Part shown: positions 8,380 to 17,185 of the stretch, piece after piece
Layout of the letters: each line of letters begins with the position of its first letter
Position numbering within the stretch: position 1 is the stretch's first letter
Assembly (NCBI RefSeq): GCF_016428585.1
Contig: NZ_JAELVR010000006.1
Span: 124,001 to 188,000 of the forward strand
Reading direction: 5' to 3'
Length of the DNA: 64,000 nucleotides
From: Sedimentitalea arenosa
GTDB lineage: Bacteria > Pseudomonadota > Alphaproteobacteria > Rhodobacterales > Rhodobacteraceae
Translations under genes and position numbers: made by a program
The notes under the pieces: generated by a model
Told to the model about the DNA's origin: nothing
What the model saw: the letters and a program-made list of their open reading frames with translations, nothing else
Database searches by the model: none

Positions 8380-8844
8380 ATGGACCTGTCCGCCATTCTC
8401 AAGCCCGAGGCCGTCAAGGTGTTCTCGGCCGCGTCGAGCAAGAAACGGCTGTTCCAGGAAATCGGTGACGTCGCCCACTCTGCCTATGGCCTGTCCGCCT
8501 CGGATACGGTCGAGGCGCTGCTGGAACGCGAAAGCCTTGGCCCCACGGGTGTGGGCCATGGTGTCGCGCTGCCCCATGCCCGGCTCGAGGAAATCGACAA
8601 GGTCGTCGGGGCCTTCGTGATGCTGGAAAAGCCGATCGACTTCGGCGCCGTCGACCGCCAGCCGGTCGATATCGCCTTCGCGCTCTTCGCGCCCAACGAT
8701 GCCGGTGTCGATCATCTCAAGGCGCTCGCGCTGGTCTCCCGCACCCTGCGCGAACCCGCGCTCTGCGCCAAGCTGCGCGCCAATCTCGACCCCGGCACGC
8801 TCTACGCCCTGCTGACCGAGTCGCAGTCGGTTCAGGCCGCCTGA
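8380..8844 (+). CDS. ptsN: Nitrogen PTS phosphocarrier EIIA-Ntr
   Basis: The output protein of the nitrogen-related phosphotransferase system; it takes phosphate from NPr and regulates potassium transport, stress responses and metabolism rather than moving sugar. The 154-residue product is a single EIIA domain with the phospho-accepting His66 in GVALPHARL. It follows hpf by 54 nt. Its last 13 bases overlap the convergent sulfotransferase gene. RpoN, often encoded just upstream in this cluster, is absent. Confidence 0.94.
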   Translation: MDLSAILKPEAVKVFSAASSKKRLFQEIGDVAHSAYGLSASDTVEALLERESLGPTGVGHGVALPHARLEEIDKVVGAFVMLEKPIDFGAVDRQPVDIAFALFAPNDAGVDHLKALALVSRTLREPALCAKLRANLDPGTLYALLTESQSVQAA

Positions 8845-10274
8845 CCCGGGCGCCACGGCCCGAATCCGAACATGACATAGTCGCGCTGGTAGACATCGGA
8901 CACCAGCTCTTCCATCTTTTCGTCGTAGATGTCCGCCAGGATTTCGGCGCCCGCGGGCGCGATCCGCGCCAGCGGCGTGGCCGGGTCGCGCCCCGCGCTC
9001 TCGGCCAGGATCGGCAGCATGTGCGCCAGCTCCTCCTCGCGCAGCACGAAATCGGGCGGCGTCACGGCGGCGAACCCGCCCAGCACCGCGGATTGCGTCG
9101 CCCAGGCGCCATCGGTCCGGATCGCCGTCTGCCCGGCCAGGTTGGATCGCACGAACGCCAGGAACACCTCGAACGCCTGGCGATGCCGGGCCATGTCTCC
9201 CTCCGCCCGCAGGTCGCCATCCGGCAGTTTCAGGCCGAACTGGCGGCGCAACGTCTCGCGCACGCGCAGGAACGCGCCGGAACCGGTCGACAGGATCCGC
9301 TCGCAGAACACATGATGAGCCCGCGCGACCGGGTGCCGGACCACGGTAAAGCCGCGATGGCCCGGATGCGCCCGCATCCATTGCCTCAGCTGTTTCTGGG
9401 TCATGCCCGCGTGCAGCTCCTGCCGCGTCACCCCGTCCAGCGCCGCCAGCCAGTCCGCAATCTCGTCCTCGGCGCCGCCCTTGATCGGCATGTGGAACAG
9501 CCCGGCCTCCGCCGCGGCGACGTATGTCGGCACCGCGGGTCCCCGGCGCGGCTCGAACTCGGGCGTACGCGACAGATCGAACCGGTCGAGCCCGGCAATC
9601 GCCGGGCCGATCGCCTCGGGATTTGACACCTTGTCGGCCACCGCTCCCGGGTTCTGTGGCTTCAGCACCCGGTCGATGCGGTCGAGTCGACCTTCCACAC
9701 CCAGCCAGTGCGCCAGCCCGTTCAGGACCTCGACGCTCTGCAGATCGTCATACCCGATATGGAACGCGGTCTGCCCACTGACCTGCAGTGCCGACTGGAT
9801 CTGCTGCTGAAACGATTGCGCCGCTTCCAGGTGCCGTTCGAATTCGCCCGCATCGAAATCCACACGGGCCGCCTTGCGCCGCTTGATGTCGGTCAGCTTC
9901 CATTGGCCGGTCTCGCGCGCGATCTTCCACGAGATGTAGCTGTCCAGCGGGTTGCGGGTCAGTACGATCTTGGCGCAGCGCGGATCGCGCAACACCAGGG
10001 CCATCGCCCGCTGGTCGTGATCGTGAAACAGTCGGAACCCACCAAGCCCACCGGGCGCGTGGCGGATCGCCTCGATCAACCGGTGCGGATCGGCGTCGCG
10101 CGCGTCGCGGTCGATCCCCAGCAGCTCCGATTGCTTGGGGTAGCCGACGAAATGCGGGTTGAAGATCTCGCCGTGACAGCACAGCCCGTCGATGGCATTC
10201 AGATTCGCCTCGAGGAAATTCGACCCGGTGCGCATCCCGGCCAGGACGACAAAGCAGTCAAACCGGTCGGTCAT
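8832..10274 (-). CDS. Two-domain sulfotransferase (Stf0/NodH-like N-terminus)
   Basis: The 480-residue product looks like a fusion of two sulfotransferase-type domains. The N-terminal half has a PAPS 5'-phosphosulfate loop GMRTGSNFLE (13-22) and a 3'-phosphate-binding segment TRNPLDSYISW (106-116), as in bacterial Stf0/NodH enzymes. The C-terminal half has VVRHPVARAH (311-320), resembling the 3'-phosphate motif of carbohydrate sulfotransferases, but I see no second P-loop, so this half may be catalytically altered. The likely role is transfer of sulfate from PAPS to a glycan. It overlaps the upstream GT14 gene by 17 bp in the same operon, which fits carbohydrate as acceptor. The acceptor itself is unknown. 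Confidence 0.8.
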   Translation of the reverse strand: MTDRFDCFVVLAGMRTGSNFLEANLNAIDGLCCHGEIFNPHFVGYPKQSELLGIDRDARDADPHRLIEAIRHAPGGLGGFRLFHDHDQRAMALVLRDPRCAKIVLTRNPLDSYISWKIARETGQWKLTDIKRRKAARVDFDAGEFERHLEAAQSFQQQIQSALQVSGQTAFHIGYDDLQSVEVLNGLAHWLGVEGRLDRIDRVLKPQNPGAVADKVSNPEAIGPAIAGLDRFDLSRTPEFEPRRGPAVPTYVAAAEAGLFHMPIKGGAEDEIADWLAALDGVTRQELHAGMTQKQLRQWMRAHPGHRGFTVVRHPVARAHHVFCERILSTGSGAFLRVRETLRRQFGLKLPDGDLRAEGDMARHRQAFEVFLAFVRSNLAGQTAIRTDGAWATQSAVLGGFAAVTPPDFVLREEELAHMLPILAESAGRDPATPLARIAPAGAEILADIYDEKMEELVSDVYQRDYVMFGFGPWRPGQAA

Positions 10275-11979
10275 CTGAGGCCGTTCGCACGAGATATGGT
10301 TTGCTCGGGCGTTCGAATCCGCCGTCGATGTGCGGATCGACCGGGAAATCGCCCATCAGGTGCGGATGCATGCCCTGGTTCTTCAGCTTCTGCAGGAACT
10401 CGGCGAACCCCGTCAGGTCGACGAGGCTCGGTGCCTCGCGCAGCCGTTGCGGGCTGGATTGGCCGATCATGTCGACGATCTCGCGCAGCGGCTCCGACGG
10501 GACATGGATGAACTCCGCCATGCTCCAGACGCGCACCTGCGCCTTGGCATCGACCGCCCGCAGCGCCTTCAGATGGTCGCTCTCGATCTTCTGCAACCGG
10601 GCCGCCTCCCGCCGGATCTCAGGGAACGTCCGGTTCGACCGGAACAGCGGCACCGCCCAGGCTCCCGAGACCACCGCGATGCGCGCGTTGCCGTCCTGCG
10701 CGAGCAGCGGCCCCAGGCGCGGATCGTCCGCCGGCCCGTACTGAAAGCACTGCCGCGTTCCGCGCGTGTTCCAGATCAGGCTGCTCAGAAAGGCCTCGGG
10801 CGCGTAATCCCGCTTGGCCGCGCTGTCGCAAAGCCCGCCCTCGATCACCCGCAGCCCATCGGCGAACGCGACCCGGTCCGGCGCGAACAGATGCCCGTGC
10901 ACCCGCGCGCCGGTCTGCGCGGCGAGCCAGCTGTCGAAATCGGTGAACAGCTCGGCCAGGCCCTGCAGCACGAAATAGGGCGCCGCGGTCCGCGCGCTGT
11001 CCCAGGCCGGGTCGGGCCTCCGGCTCTGCATGAACAGCCCGGGCCGGCCCCGGGTTCGCCGCTCGACGGCGCGCGCAAAGACCCGGTCGATCTTGCCCGG
11101 GTTCGGCTCCCTGCGGCAGGCCGGCTCTCCGCCGTCCTTAAGGAAGGCACGATAGAGCCCGTCCGCTTGCGGCCAGATCTTGCGCGCGACGAAACAATCC
11201 GACCGGCGCAGCAGTTCGAGGTGATCGTCGTAGAACACATGCGGCTTGCCCTGAAAATCGAACTTCGACAACGTCAGCGACCGGCTTTCGATCTGCCGTC
11301 CGTGGCGCCGCACGAGGGTCTGGAAATAGCTTTCGTCAGGAATCCACACCCTTCGGAAAAACCGTTCATGCGCCGCCCGGTCCGGCGACCCAAGGATCGC
11401 CGTCAGGGTCTGGCGGGTCAGGCACCACCACTGGCTTCCCATATGCGGCACCAGACCCTCGGGAAAGCGGCGGCGCAACCGCAGCAGCCGTTGCATCCGC
11501 ACATAGGCGTCGAACAGGCGACGCTGGCGTTTCCACGCAAAGGGGAACCGCAGGGTGAACCGCTCCTCGTTCAGCCCGCCGACAGGCCAGGCCACGTCCG
11601 CCGTCGTGGCGCTTTCGATGAAGTCCGTCCGGGGCCGCGCACCGAGATAGGCCACCAGTTCCCGCACCGGGCGAAGCGGCAGGCAGGCACCCGAGGCGAG
11701 ATAGACATGTTGAACATCGGGAAAGCTTTCCAGCAGCATCTCGGCGGCCGCCTGCGACGCACCGACAAGGCTCCAGGTGCCCCACTCGCAATGACGGCGG
11801 GCGCAGAACCGTACCAGCGGATCATCCGCCAGCGCGGTGCGGAACGCGGCGTGGCAGGTGGGCGGCACGTTGGAATCCACATGCAGCACGACGGGGCATC
11901 CCGCCGCCGTCCAGTGCCGGACGACCTGTTCGGCGCGTCCCAACGCCTCGTGCACCAGCATCGCCACCCCGACGGTCAC
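10258..11979 (-). CDS. GT14-type glycosyltransferase fused to DUF5928
   Basis: The 573-residue product begins with a core-2/I-branching (GT14) N-acetylglucosaminyltransferase-like domain (about 1-250; segments LPLRPVRELVAYL and IPDESYFQTL). A C-terminal region of about 280 residues matches my memory of DUF5928, which is found in roseobacters. The predicted role is adding a beta-linked sugar to a surface glycan. The GTG at 11979 overlaps the stop of the preceding glycosyltransferase (GTGA) and places the conserved VAMLVHE strand at the N-terminus; an upstream ATG at 12057 would overlap that gene by 81 nt. It is translationally coupled on both sides, within GT, GT14 and sulfotransferase genes. 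Confidence 0.75.
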   Translation of the reverse strand: MTVGVAMLVHEALGRAEQVVRHWTAAGCPVVLHVDSNVPPTCHAAFRTALADDPLVRFCARRHCEWGTWSLVGASQAAAEMLLESFPDVQHVYLASGACLPLRPVRELVAYLGARPRTDFIESATTADVAWPVGGLNEERFTLRFPFAWKRQRRLFDAYVRMQRLLRLRRRFPEGLVPHMGSQWWCLTRQTLTAILGSPDRAAHERFFRRVWIPDESYFQTLVRRHGRQIESRSLTLSKFDFQGKPHVFYDDHLELLRRSDCFVARKIWPQADGLYRAFLKDGGEPACRREPNPGKIDRVFARAVERRTRGRPGLFMQSRRPDPAWDSARTAAPYFVLQGLAELFTDFDSWLAAQTGARVHGHLFAPDRVAFADGLRVIEGGLCDSAAKRDYAPEAFLSSLIWNTRGTRQCFQYGPADDPRLGPLLAQDGNARIAVVSGAWAVPLFRSNRTFPEIRREAARLQKIESDHLKALRAVDAKAQVRVWSMAEFIHVPSEPLREIVDMIGQSSPQRLREAPSLVDLTGFAEFLQKLKNQGMHPHLMGDFPVDPHIDGGFERPSKPYLVRTASDDRPV

Positions 11980-12986
11980 GCCCAGTTCCCCTTGGACATC
12001 AGGCCCAGGATCTCGAGCTGCCGCCAGTTGACGTATTTTTCGCTGAACTCGCACCACATCGAGGTCTCGACCGCATCGCCGCCGGCATAGGCCCGGTATT
12101 CCACCGAGGTGTCGTAATGCTGCCCGCGGTTCAACTCCTCGTCGGTCTTGATCGCGAAATCGTCCAGGAACTTGGCATGCAGCAGCGCGCCGCTGGCCTT
12201 CTCGCCGCCGCGCACGTCATAGACCTGGTTGAGCCCGCGCGGCAGCAGCATGTGGGTCGAGCTGACATAGGCATAGCGCCGGTGCCACTTGACCAGCGGA
12301 ATCTTGTTCAGCGCCGGGGCCTTCTCGGGCTGGTCGGCGAAATAGACCCGGCTGCGCGGCCCGCCCTGAATCCACAGGTTGCCGTATTCCGGGTTCCTGA
12401 TCTGGGTATAGTTGCCACTGTCGAACCACGCCGCGATCTCGAACGGGTTGCGCCCGGCGGCATAGGGTTTCTCGCCAACCGCGCCCTTGGGATACATGTC
12501 CAGCAGCATGGCCCCGAAACTGCGGATCGCGCAGCAGTCAAGCCAGTCGGTCAGCGCCCGGATCGGACGGGTATCGCAGAACGGATAGACCAGGAACTCG
12601 TCCGGATCGACGACCAGCGTCCAGTGGCCATGCCCGTAGCGCCGTTGCAGCCCGGTGATCCAGTCCAGCCCGTAGCGCGCCGCCCGATAGCTGTCTGTCG
12701 TGTGCCACAGCGACACGTCCGGCTGCTCGGCAAGCAACTCGCGGGTGCCGTCGTCGCTGTCATTGTCGACGAAAAGGAAATGATCGATGCCGAGGTCCCG
12801 GTAATACTGCAGGAAGAACGGCAGCCGCACCTTTTCGTTGCGCAGCGTGCAGAACAGCAGCACGTCCTGCGGCCTGATCCTCTCGGTGCGATCCCGCACT
12901 GCCCGAAGCTCCCGGCGTTTCCAGGCCGCGCGGAACAGGCGGCGTTTCCGCCGCAGCCGCATTCGGTAGGACTCCCACAGGCTCAC
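11976..12986 (-). CDS. Glycosyltransferase, GT2/GT92-like
   Basis: The 336-residue product has LRNEKVRLPFFLQYY followed by the nucleotide-binding DNDSDDG (74-80) and a metal-binding DPDEF (127-131), typical of the Glyco_tranf_2_4 group found in surface polysaccharide clusters. A basic, arginine-rich N-terminus (residues 8-37) may contact membrane or acceptor. No transmembrane segment is evident. It is paralogous to the protein encoded at 13150-14190, sharing motif order and the ending LGLMSxGxW. It is the first gene of the run GT, GT14-DUF5928, sulfotransferase. Its sugar donor is unknown; galE and galU nearby suggest UDP-glucose or UDP-galactose. Confidence 0.8.
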   Translation of the reverse strand: MSLWESYRMRLRRKRRLFRAAWKRRELRAVRDRTERIRPQDVLLFCTLRNEKVRLPFFLQYYRDLGIDHFLFVDNDSDDGTRELLAEQPDVSLWHTTDSYRAARYGLDWITGLQRRYGHGHWTLVVDPDEFLVYPFCDTRPIRALTDWLDCCAIRSFGAMLLDMYPKGAVGEKPYAAGRNPFEIAAWFDSGNYTQIRNPEYGNLWIQGGPRSRVYFADQPEKAPALNKIPLVKWHRRYAYVSSTHMLLPRGLNQVYDVRGGEKASGALLHAKFLDDFAIKTDEELNRGQHYDTSVEYRAYAGGDAVETSMWCEFSEKYVNWRQLEILGLMSKGNWA

Positions 12987-13087
12987 CTTCGTTCAGGCCC
13001 TCTCTCAAGCAACGCCGTCCTTGCAGAAGGCCCGGCCCGCCGGCACCGGCCGCGTCGAGTCCGCCGTCACGACTACAGTCTGGAACT

Positions 13088-13116
13088 CATAAAATTTAGA
13101 AAGCGTTACAAGGCAA
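13088..13116 (-). promoter_or_regulatory. Possible promoter for the glycosyltransferase-sulfotransferase operon
   Basis: In the AT-rich 163-nt gap between the two glycosyltransferase genes the minus strand reads TTGCCT, 17 nt, TTTATG. The spacing is ideal and the -35 is good; the -10 is imperfect. It would start transcription about 100 nt before the gene at 12986. Confidence 0.4.
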
Positions 13117-13149
13117 GGAAAATTTGCCCCCGGTCACGCGCCCGTGCAC

Positions 13150-14190
13150 TCACCATCCACCACCCGACATCAGCCCGAGCGCTACAAGCTGACGCCAGTC
13201 GCGCAACTGCACAGCACCCGGATGCCACAGGTCCGGGTCACCCGCGAGCTGGTCATAATAGGCGTCAAAGCGCGAAGGATCGCTGAAATGCTGCGCCCGT
13301 TTCTTCTCCTCGCTGGCCCGCCGCACGACCCCGGGCAGGAACTTGCTGTGCAACAACAGGCCCGAGGGCGCGTCTCCGCCCGGACCGTCATAGAGCGCGT
13401 TCAGGGGCGGAGGCAGCAGCGCATGGCTGGAATTGACATAGGCGTAGGAGCGCGCCCAGCGCACCAGCGGCAGTTTGTTCAGGGTCGGTGCACGCTGCGG
13501 GCAATCGGCGAAGAACACCCGATCGCGTGTCCCCCCCTGAACCCACAGATTGCCCAGCGGGCGCTGCCGTTGCGCGCGATAGGGGCCGGGGTCGAACCAG
13601 TCCAGCACCTCGGCCGGGTCCTGACCCGCGCGATAGCTTTGCGCACCGAGCGGCCCCCTGGGAAACAAGTCGAGCATCAACGCACCGAAGGCCCGGCGTC
13701 CGGCCCTGTCCAGCCAGCGGGTCAGATCGCCGAGGCCGCGGCGGTCGTGATCGGCATAGACCAGCAGTTCGTCCGCATCGACCATCAGGCACCAATGGCC
13801 GCTTGCGTATCGCATCTGCAGCCAGGTCAGCCAGTCCAGCCCGAACCGCGCCGCACGATAGCTCGCCCCGCAGTGCCACAGCGACACGTCCGGCTGTTCG
13901 GCCAGCATCTCGGCGGTCCCGTCATCGCTGCCATTGTCCACGACCAGCAAGTGATCGACCCCGAGCCTGCGGTAATGCGCCAGGAAGAAGGGCAGCCGCT
14001 CGATCTCGTTGCGCATGACCGACACTGCAAGGATGTCGCCGGGTCGGATGTCAGCCGTGCGGTTCGCCACCGCCTGCAACTGGTGCCGGCTGCGGAACGA
14101 GCGCCACAACAGGCGCCGGCGCTTCCACCGCATCCGGTACGCCTCCCACGCGGTCAGGGACGGCATCGGAGCGACGGCGCGGTCGATCAC
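13150..14190 (-). CDS. Glycosyltransferase, GT2/GT92-like (paralogue)
   Basis: The 346-residue product has VMRNEIERLPFFLAHY, VDNGSDDG (84-91) and MVDADELLV, the same motif order as the neighbour at 11976-12986, plus the shared ending LGLMSGGGW. The pair most likely arose by local duplication. The start is the GTG at 14190, 4 nt after the galE stop, so it is probably cotranscribed with galE. Its role is presumed transfer of a sugar to a surface polysaccharide, in the cytoplasm. The specific linkage cannot be read from the sequence. Confidence 0.8.
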   Translation of the reverse strand: MIDRAVAPMPSLTAWEAYRMRWKRRRLLWRSFRSRHQLQAVANRTADIRPGDILAVSVMRNEIERLPFFLAHYRRLGVDHLLVVDNGSDDGTAEMLAEQPDVSLWHCGASYRAARFGLDWLTWLQMRYASGHWCLMVDADELLVYADHDRRGLGDLTRWLDRAGRRAFGALMLDLFPRGPLGAQSYRAGQDPAEVLDWFDPGPYRAQRQRPLGNLWVQGGTRDRVFFADCPQRAPTLNKLPLVRWARSYAYVNSSHALLPPPLNALYDGPGGDAPSGLLLHSKFLPGVVRRASEEKKRAQHFSDPSRFDAYYDQLAGDPDLWHPGAVQLRDWRQLVALGLMSGGGW

Positions 14191-14194
14191 GGGA

Positions 14195-15178
14195 TCAGCG
14201 ATCGTAATGTCCGGACTGGTGCCACCGCCAGGCGTCCGCGATCATCTCGGCGAGGGTCGAGCGACGCGGCGTCCAGCCCAGCTCGCGCGCCGCGCGCACC
14301 GATCCCGACACCAGCTTTGTGCAATCCCCGCCCCGGCGCGGCCCGATCACGTGCGGCACCTCGCGGTTGGTCACCGCGCGCGAATGGTCCAGCACCTCGC
14401 GGACCGAAAAGCCGCTGCCGGTGCCCAGGTTGAACACCCGGCTCCCCTTGCCCTGCTCGAGCCAGTTCAACCCGAGCACATGCGCATCCACCAGGTCGCA
14501 GACATGCACGTAGTCGCGGATGCAGGTGCCGTCCGGCGTGTCGTAATCGGTGCCGAACACGGTCAGCGCATCGCGCTTGCCTTCGATCGCGTCCAGCATC
14601 AGCGGCACAAGATGGGTCTCGGGTCGATGAAACTCGCCGACCTCGGCCTCCGGGTCAGCTCCGGCGACGTTGAAGTAGCGGAAGATCACGTGCCGCAGCC
14701 CGTGCGCCGCCTCGAAATCCCGCAGGATGTCCTCGATCGCCCGCTTGGACGCGCCATAGGAGTTCAGCGGATGCTGCGGGGTGTCCTCGTCCAGCACCAC
14801 GTTGTCATGGTCGCCATAGGTCGCGCAGGTCGAGGAAAACACGAAATCGAGACACCCGGCCTCCACCGCCGACTCGATCAGCGTCAGCGAGCCGCTGACG
14901 TTGTTGCGCCAGTACTTGCCGGGTTCCGCCATCGCCTCGCCGACCTGGCTCAACGCCGCGAAATGCATCACGGCCTGCGGCTGGTACTTCGCGAACACCT
15001 CGTCCAGACGCGCCCTGTCCAGCAGGTCGCCCTGCTCGAACGGGCCGAACTTCACCGCGTCCTGCCACCCGGTCACAAGGTTGTCGAAGGTCACGGGCGT
15101 ATAGCCCGCCGCCTTCAGCGCCTTGCAGGCGTGCGAGCCGATATAGCCCGCACCCCCCGTCACCAATATGTTGCTCAT
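14195..15178 (-). CDS. galE: UDP-glucose 4-epimerase
   Basis: Interconverts UDP-glucose and UDP-galactose, supplying UDP-galactose to surface glycans. The 327-residue short-chain dehydrogenase-type protein has the NAD loop GGAGYIGS (8-15), the catalytic Ser/Thr in SSTCATYG, and YGASK with the catalytic Tyr/Lys. Its length is typical. It lies 25 nt downstream of galU and 4 nt upstream of a glycosyltransferase. UDP-N-acetylglucosamine or uronic acid epimerisation cannot be excluded from sequence alone. Confidence 0.93.
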   Translation of the reverse strand: MSNILVTGGAGYIGSHACKALKAAGYTPVTFDNLVTGWQDAVKFGPFEQGDLLDRARLDEVFAKYQPQAVMHFAALSQVGEAMAEPGKYWRNNVSGSLTLIESAVEAGCLDFVFSSTCATYGDHDNVVLDEDTPQHPLNSYGASKRAIEDILRDFEAAHGLRHVIFRYFNVAGADPEAEVGEFHRPETHLVPLMLDAIEGKRDALTVFGTDYDTPDGTCIRDYVHVCDLVDAHVLGLNWLEQGKGSRVFNLGTGSGFSVREVLDHSRAVTNREVPHVIGPRRGGDCTKLVSGSVRAARELGWTPRRSTLAEMIADAWRWHQSGHYDR

Positions 15179-15203
15179 GCCCTGCCCCGCGCGTCGTCGG
15201 CTG

Positions 15204-16097
15204 TTACTCGGCCGCCTTGTCGAGCTGGATCACCTCGCGCAGGTAGCGCGACAGGTCCTCGCGCAGATCGTCCCGTGCCAGCGCGAAGGCCACCGTCGCC
15301 TGCAGGAAGCCCGCCTTGGAGCCGCAATCGAAGCGTTGGCCCCGGAACCGATAGCCATAGACCGTGTTCGGCGTTCCGATGTCCTGTGCGATGGCGTCGG
15401 TCAGCTGGATCTCCCCACCGGCGCCCTGCCGCATGTTGTTCAGGTTCTTCAGAACCGACGGCGCCAGGATATACCGCCCGATCACCGCGAGATTCGACGG
15501 CGCCTTGTCCGCGGCCGGTTTCTCGACCATGCCCTTGACCGACACGATGGATCCCATGTCGTCCTCGACATCCAGAACACCATAGGACGAGGCCTTTTCG
15601 GGCGGCACTTCCATCGCCGCGACCATGTTCCCGCCGGTCTCGGCATAGGCTTCGACCATCTGTTTCAGGCAGGGCGTTTCCGCCGCGATCACGTCGTCGG
15701 GCAGGATCACCGCAAAGGGCTCGTTGGCGATCAGCCGCCGCGCGCACCAGACCGCGTGGCCCAGACCCAGCGCCTTGTGCTGGCGGATGTAGGCGATCGC
15801 GCCGCTGTCCATGTTGGTCTGCTTCAGCAGTTCCAGGAGATCGGTCTTGCCCTTGCGCTTCAGCTCCTGCTCGAGCATCGGCGAATGATCGAAGTAATCC
15901 TCCAGCGCGCCCTTGCCCTTGGAGGTCACGAAGATGAACTCCTTGATCCCGGCGGCACGCGCCTCGTCGATGGCGTATTGAACCAGCGGTCGGTCTACCA
16001 GGGTCATGATTTCCTTCGGCACCGACTTCGTCGCCGGCAGGAACCGCGTGCCCATTCCCGCAACCGGAAAAATGGCCTTCGTCACTCGTTTTCCCAT
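15204..16097 (-). CDS. galU: UTP-glucose-1-phosphate uridylyltransferase
   Basis: Makes UDP-glucose from glucose 1-phosphate and UTP. The 297-residue product has the nucleotidyltransferase N-terminus VAGMGTRFLPATKSVPKE and the GalU segment VVQYAI-like LVQYAIDEARAAGI. Its length is typical of bacterial GalU. It is followed by galE, so UDP-glucose can be turned to UDP-galactose for the nearby glycosyltransferases. The ATG at 16097 follows an AGGAAAG-type ribosome-binding site. Confidence 0.95.
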   Translation of the reverse strand: MGKRVTKAIFPVAGMGTRFLPATKSVPKEIMTLVDRPLVQYAIDEARAAGIKEFIFVTSKGKGALEDYFDHSPMLEQELKRKGKTDLLELLKQTNMDSGAIAYIRQHKALGLGHAVWCARRLIANEPFAVILPDDVIAAETPCLKQMVEAYAETGGNMVAAMEVPPEKASSYGVLDVEDDMGSIVSVKGMVEKPAADKAPSNLAVIGRYILAPSVLKNLNNMRQGAGGEIQLTDAIAQDIGTPNTVYGYRFRGQRFDCGSKAGFLQATVAFALARDDLREDLSRYLREVIQLDKAAE

Positions 16098-16151
16098 GGG
16101 TCTTTCCTAATAACTAATCAAATCGATCTGCCACCACGCATGCGCGCCCGA

Positions 16152-16181
16152 CTGATACACGGTTTGAGGGTGGAGTCACAA
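16152..16181 (-). promoter_or_regulatory. Possible promoter upstream of galU
   Basis: The minus strand reads TTGTGA, 18 nt, TATCAG in the 287-nt gap between galU and kdsB. It would start transcription about 50 nt before galU. Match and spacing are moderate. The rest of the gap (about 16182-16367) shows no gene. Confidence 0.35.
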
Positions 16182-16367
16182 CGTTGATTTCGGCCCGATG
16201 TACGGCTGCCCCGCCACGTGCCCATGGCCGCCGAATGTCGATCCTGTGGCATGGGTTGACCCTCCTGCACGTCGTCGCCGCGTCGCAGCAACCCTATGAA
16301 ACACGGCGCCCCGCCGCAACCTGCCCGATCCGCTCAGGCGATTTGCCGCGCAAGCGGGCAACGCCCG

Positions 16368-16384
16368 GACCGGTGGGGCCGGTC
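16368..16384 (-). terminator. Hairpin at the end of kdsB
   Basis: GACCGG-TGGGG-CCGGTC forms a perfect 6-bp stem with a 5-nt loop directly after the kdsB stop. There is no U-tract, so it is either a weak terminator or an mRNA-stabilising 3' hairpin. Confidence 0.35.
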
Positions 16385-17185
16385 TCAGTCCAGCCCAATC
16401 TCGGCCATCATCCGTTCCAGCCGGGGGACATCCTCCGGGTTGTTCAACTCCCAGAACTGCCGGCCCCGCGCCTCGACCTCGACACAGAGCACCTTGCGCC
16501 CGTTCTCCAGGAACCGCAGCTGTTCGAGCCCCTCGAGCTGTTCCAGCGGTCCCACCGTCCAGCCGGGATAGGCCGCCAGGGCATCGGGGCGATAGGCATA
16601 GACCCCGACATGGTGAAACACCGGCGTCTCTTCCGCATCGTCATAGGGCCGCGACGTGAACGGAATCACCTCCTTGGAGAAATAGAGCGCGCCGTGATCC
16701 GCCCCGAACACCGCCGTGGTGCCGCCGACGCGCCCCGCCTTGCGGTCCGCCAGGAACCCGTTCAGCGCCGCGCCGTCGCAGCGCAGCACCGGCGTCGCCA
16801 GCCCGGCATCGGGCGCGGCGCGCAACTCCGCGACCAGATCCTCGATGAACCAGTGCGGCGTCAGCGGCGCATCGCCCTGCAGGTTGACCACGATATCGAA
16901 CCCGCCGCCCAGCGCCGCATGGGCCTCGGCACACCGTTCGGTGCCGTTCACGCAGTCCGAGGACGTCATGACCACCTCGGCGCCAAAGCCCTCGCCGGCC
17001 GCCCGGATGCGGTCGTCATCGGTGGCCACCACCACCCGGTCGACACCCGAGACGGCGCGCGCGGCCAGCCATGACCGTTCGATCAGGCTGCGCGCGACGC
17101 CCCCGGACCCGCGCAGCGGCACCAGCGGCTTGCCCGGATAGCGGCTCGAGGCATAGCGCGCCGGGATGACCACAAGAACCGACAT
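16385..17185 (-). CDS. kdsB: CMP-Kdo synthetase (3-deoxy-manno-octulosonate cytidylyltransferase)
   Basis: Activates Kdo with CTP to give CMP-Kdo for lipid A or capsule assembly. The 266-residue product opens with VVIPARYASSRYPGKPL, the CTP-binding N-terminus of the KdsB family, and has ATDDDRI and NLQGDAP segments. It is slightly longer than the usual 250 residues. The ATG at 17185 overlaps the cysQ stop by one base (TGATG), so translation of the two is coupled. A related acylneuraminate-type cytidylyltransferase activity is possible but less likely given the N-terminus. Confidence 0.88.
   Translation of the reverse strand: MSVLVVIPARYASSRYPGKPLVPLRGSGGVARSLIERSWLAARAVSGVDRVVVATDDDRIRAAGEGFGAEVVMTSSDCVNGTERCAEAHAALGGGFDIVVNLQGDAPLTPHWFIEDLVAELRAAPDAGLATPVLRCDGAALNGFLADRKAGRVGGTTAVFGADHGALYFSKEVIPFTSRPYDDAEETPVFHHVGVYAYRPDALAAYPGWTVGPLEQLEGLEQLRFLENGRKVLCVEVEARGRQFWELNNPEDVPRLERMMAEIGLD

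Noticed and set aside
10330-12090. A 586-codon plus-strand frame across the GT14 gene
   Set aside because: Arginine- and glutamine-rich antisense shadow; the minus-strand frame has the glycosyltransferase motifs and coupled start.
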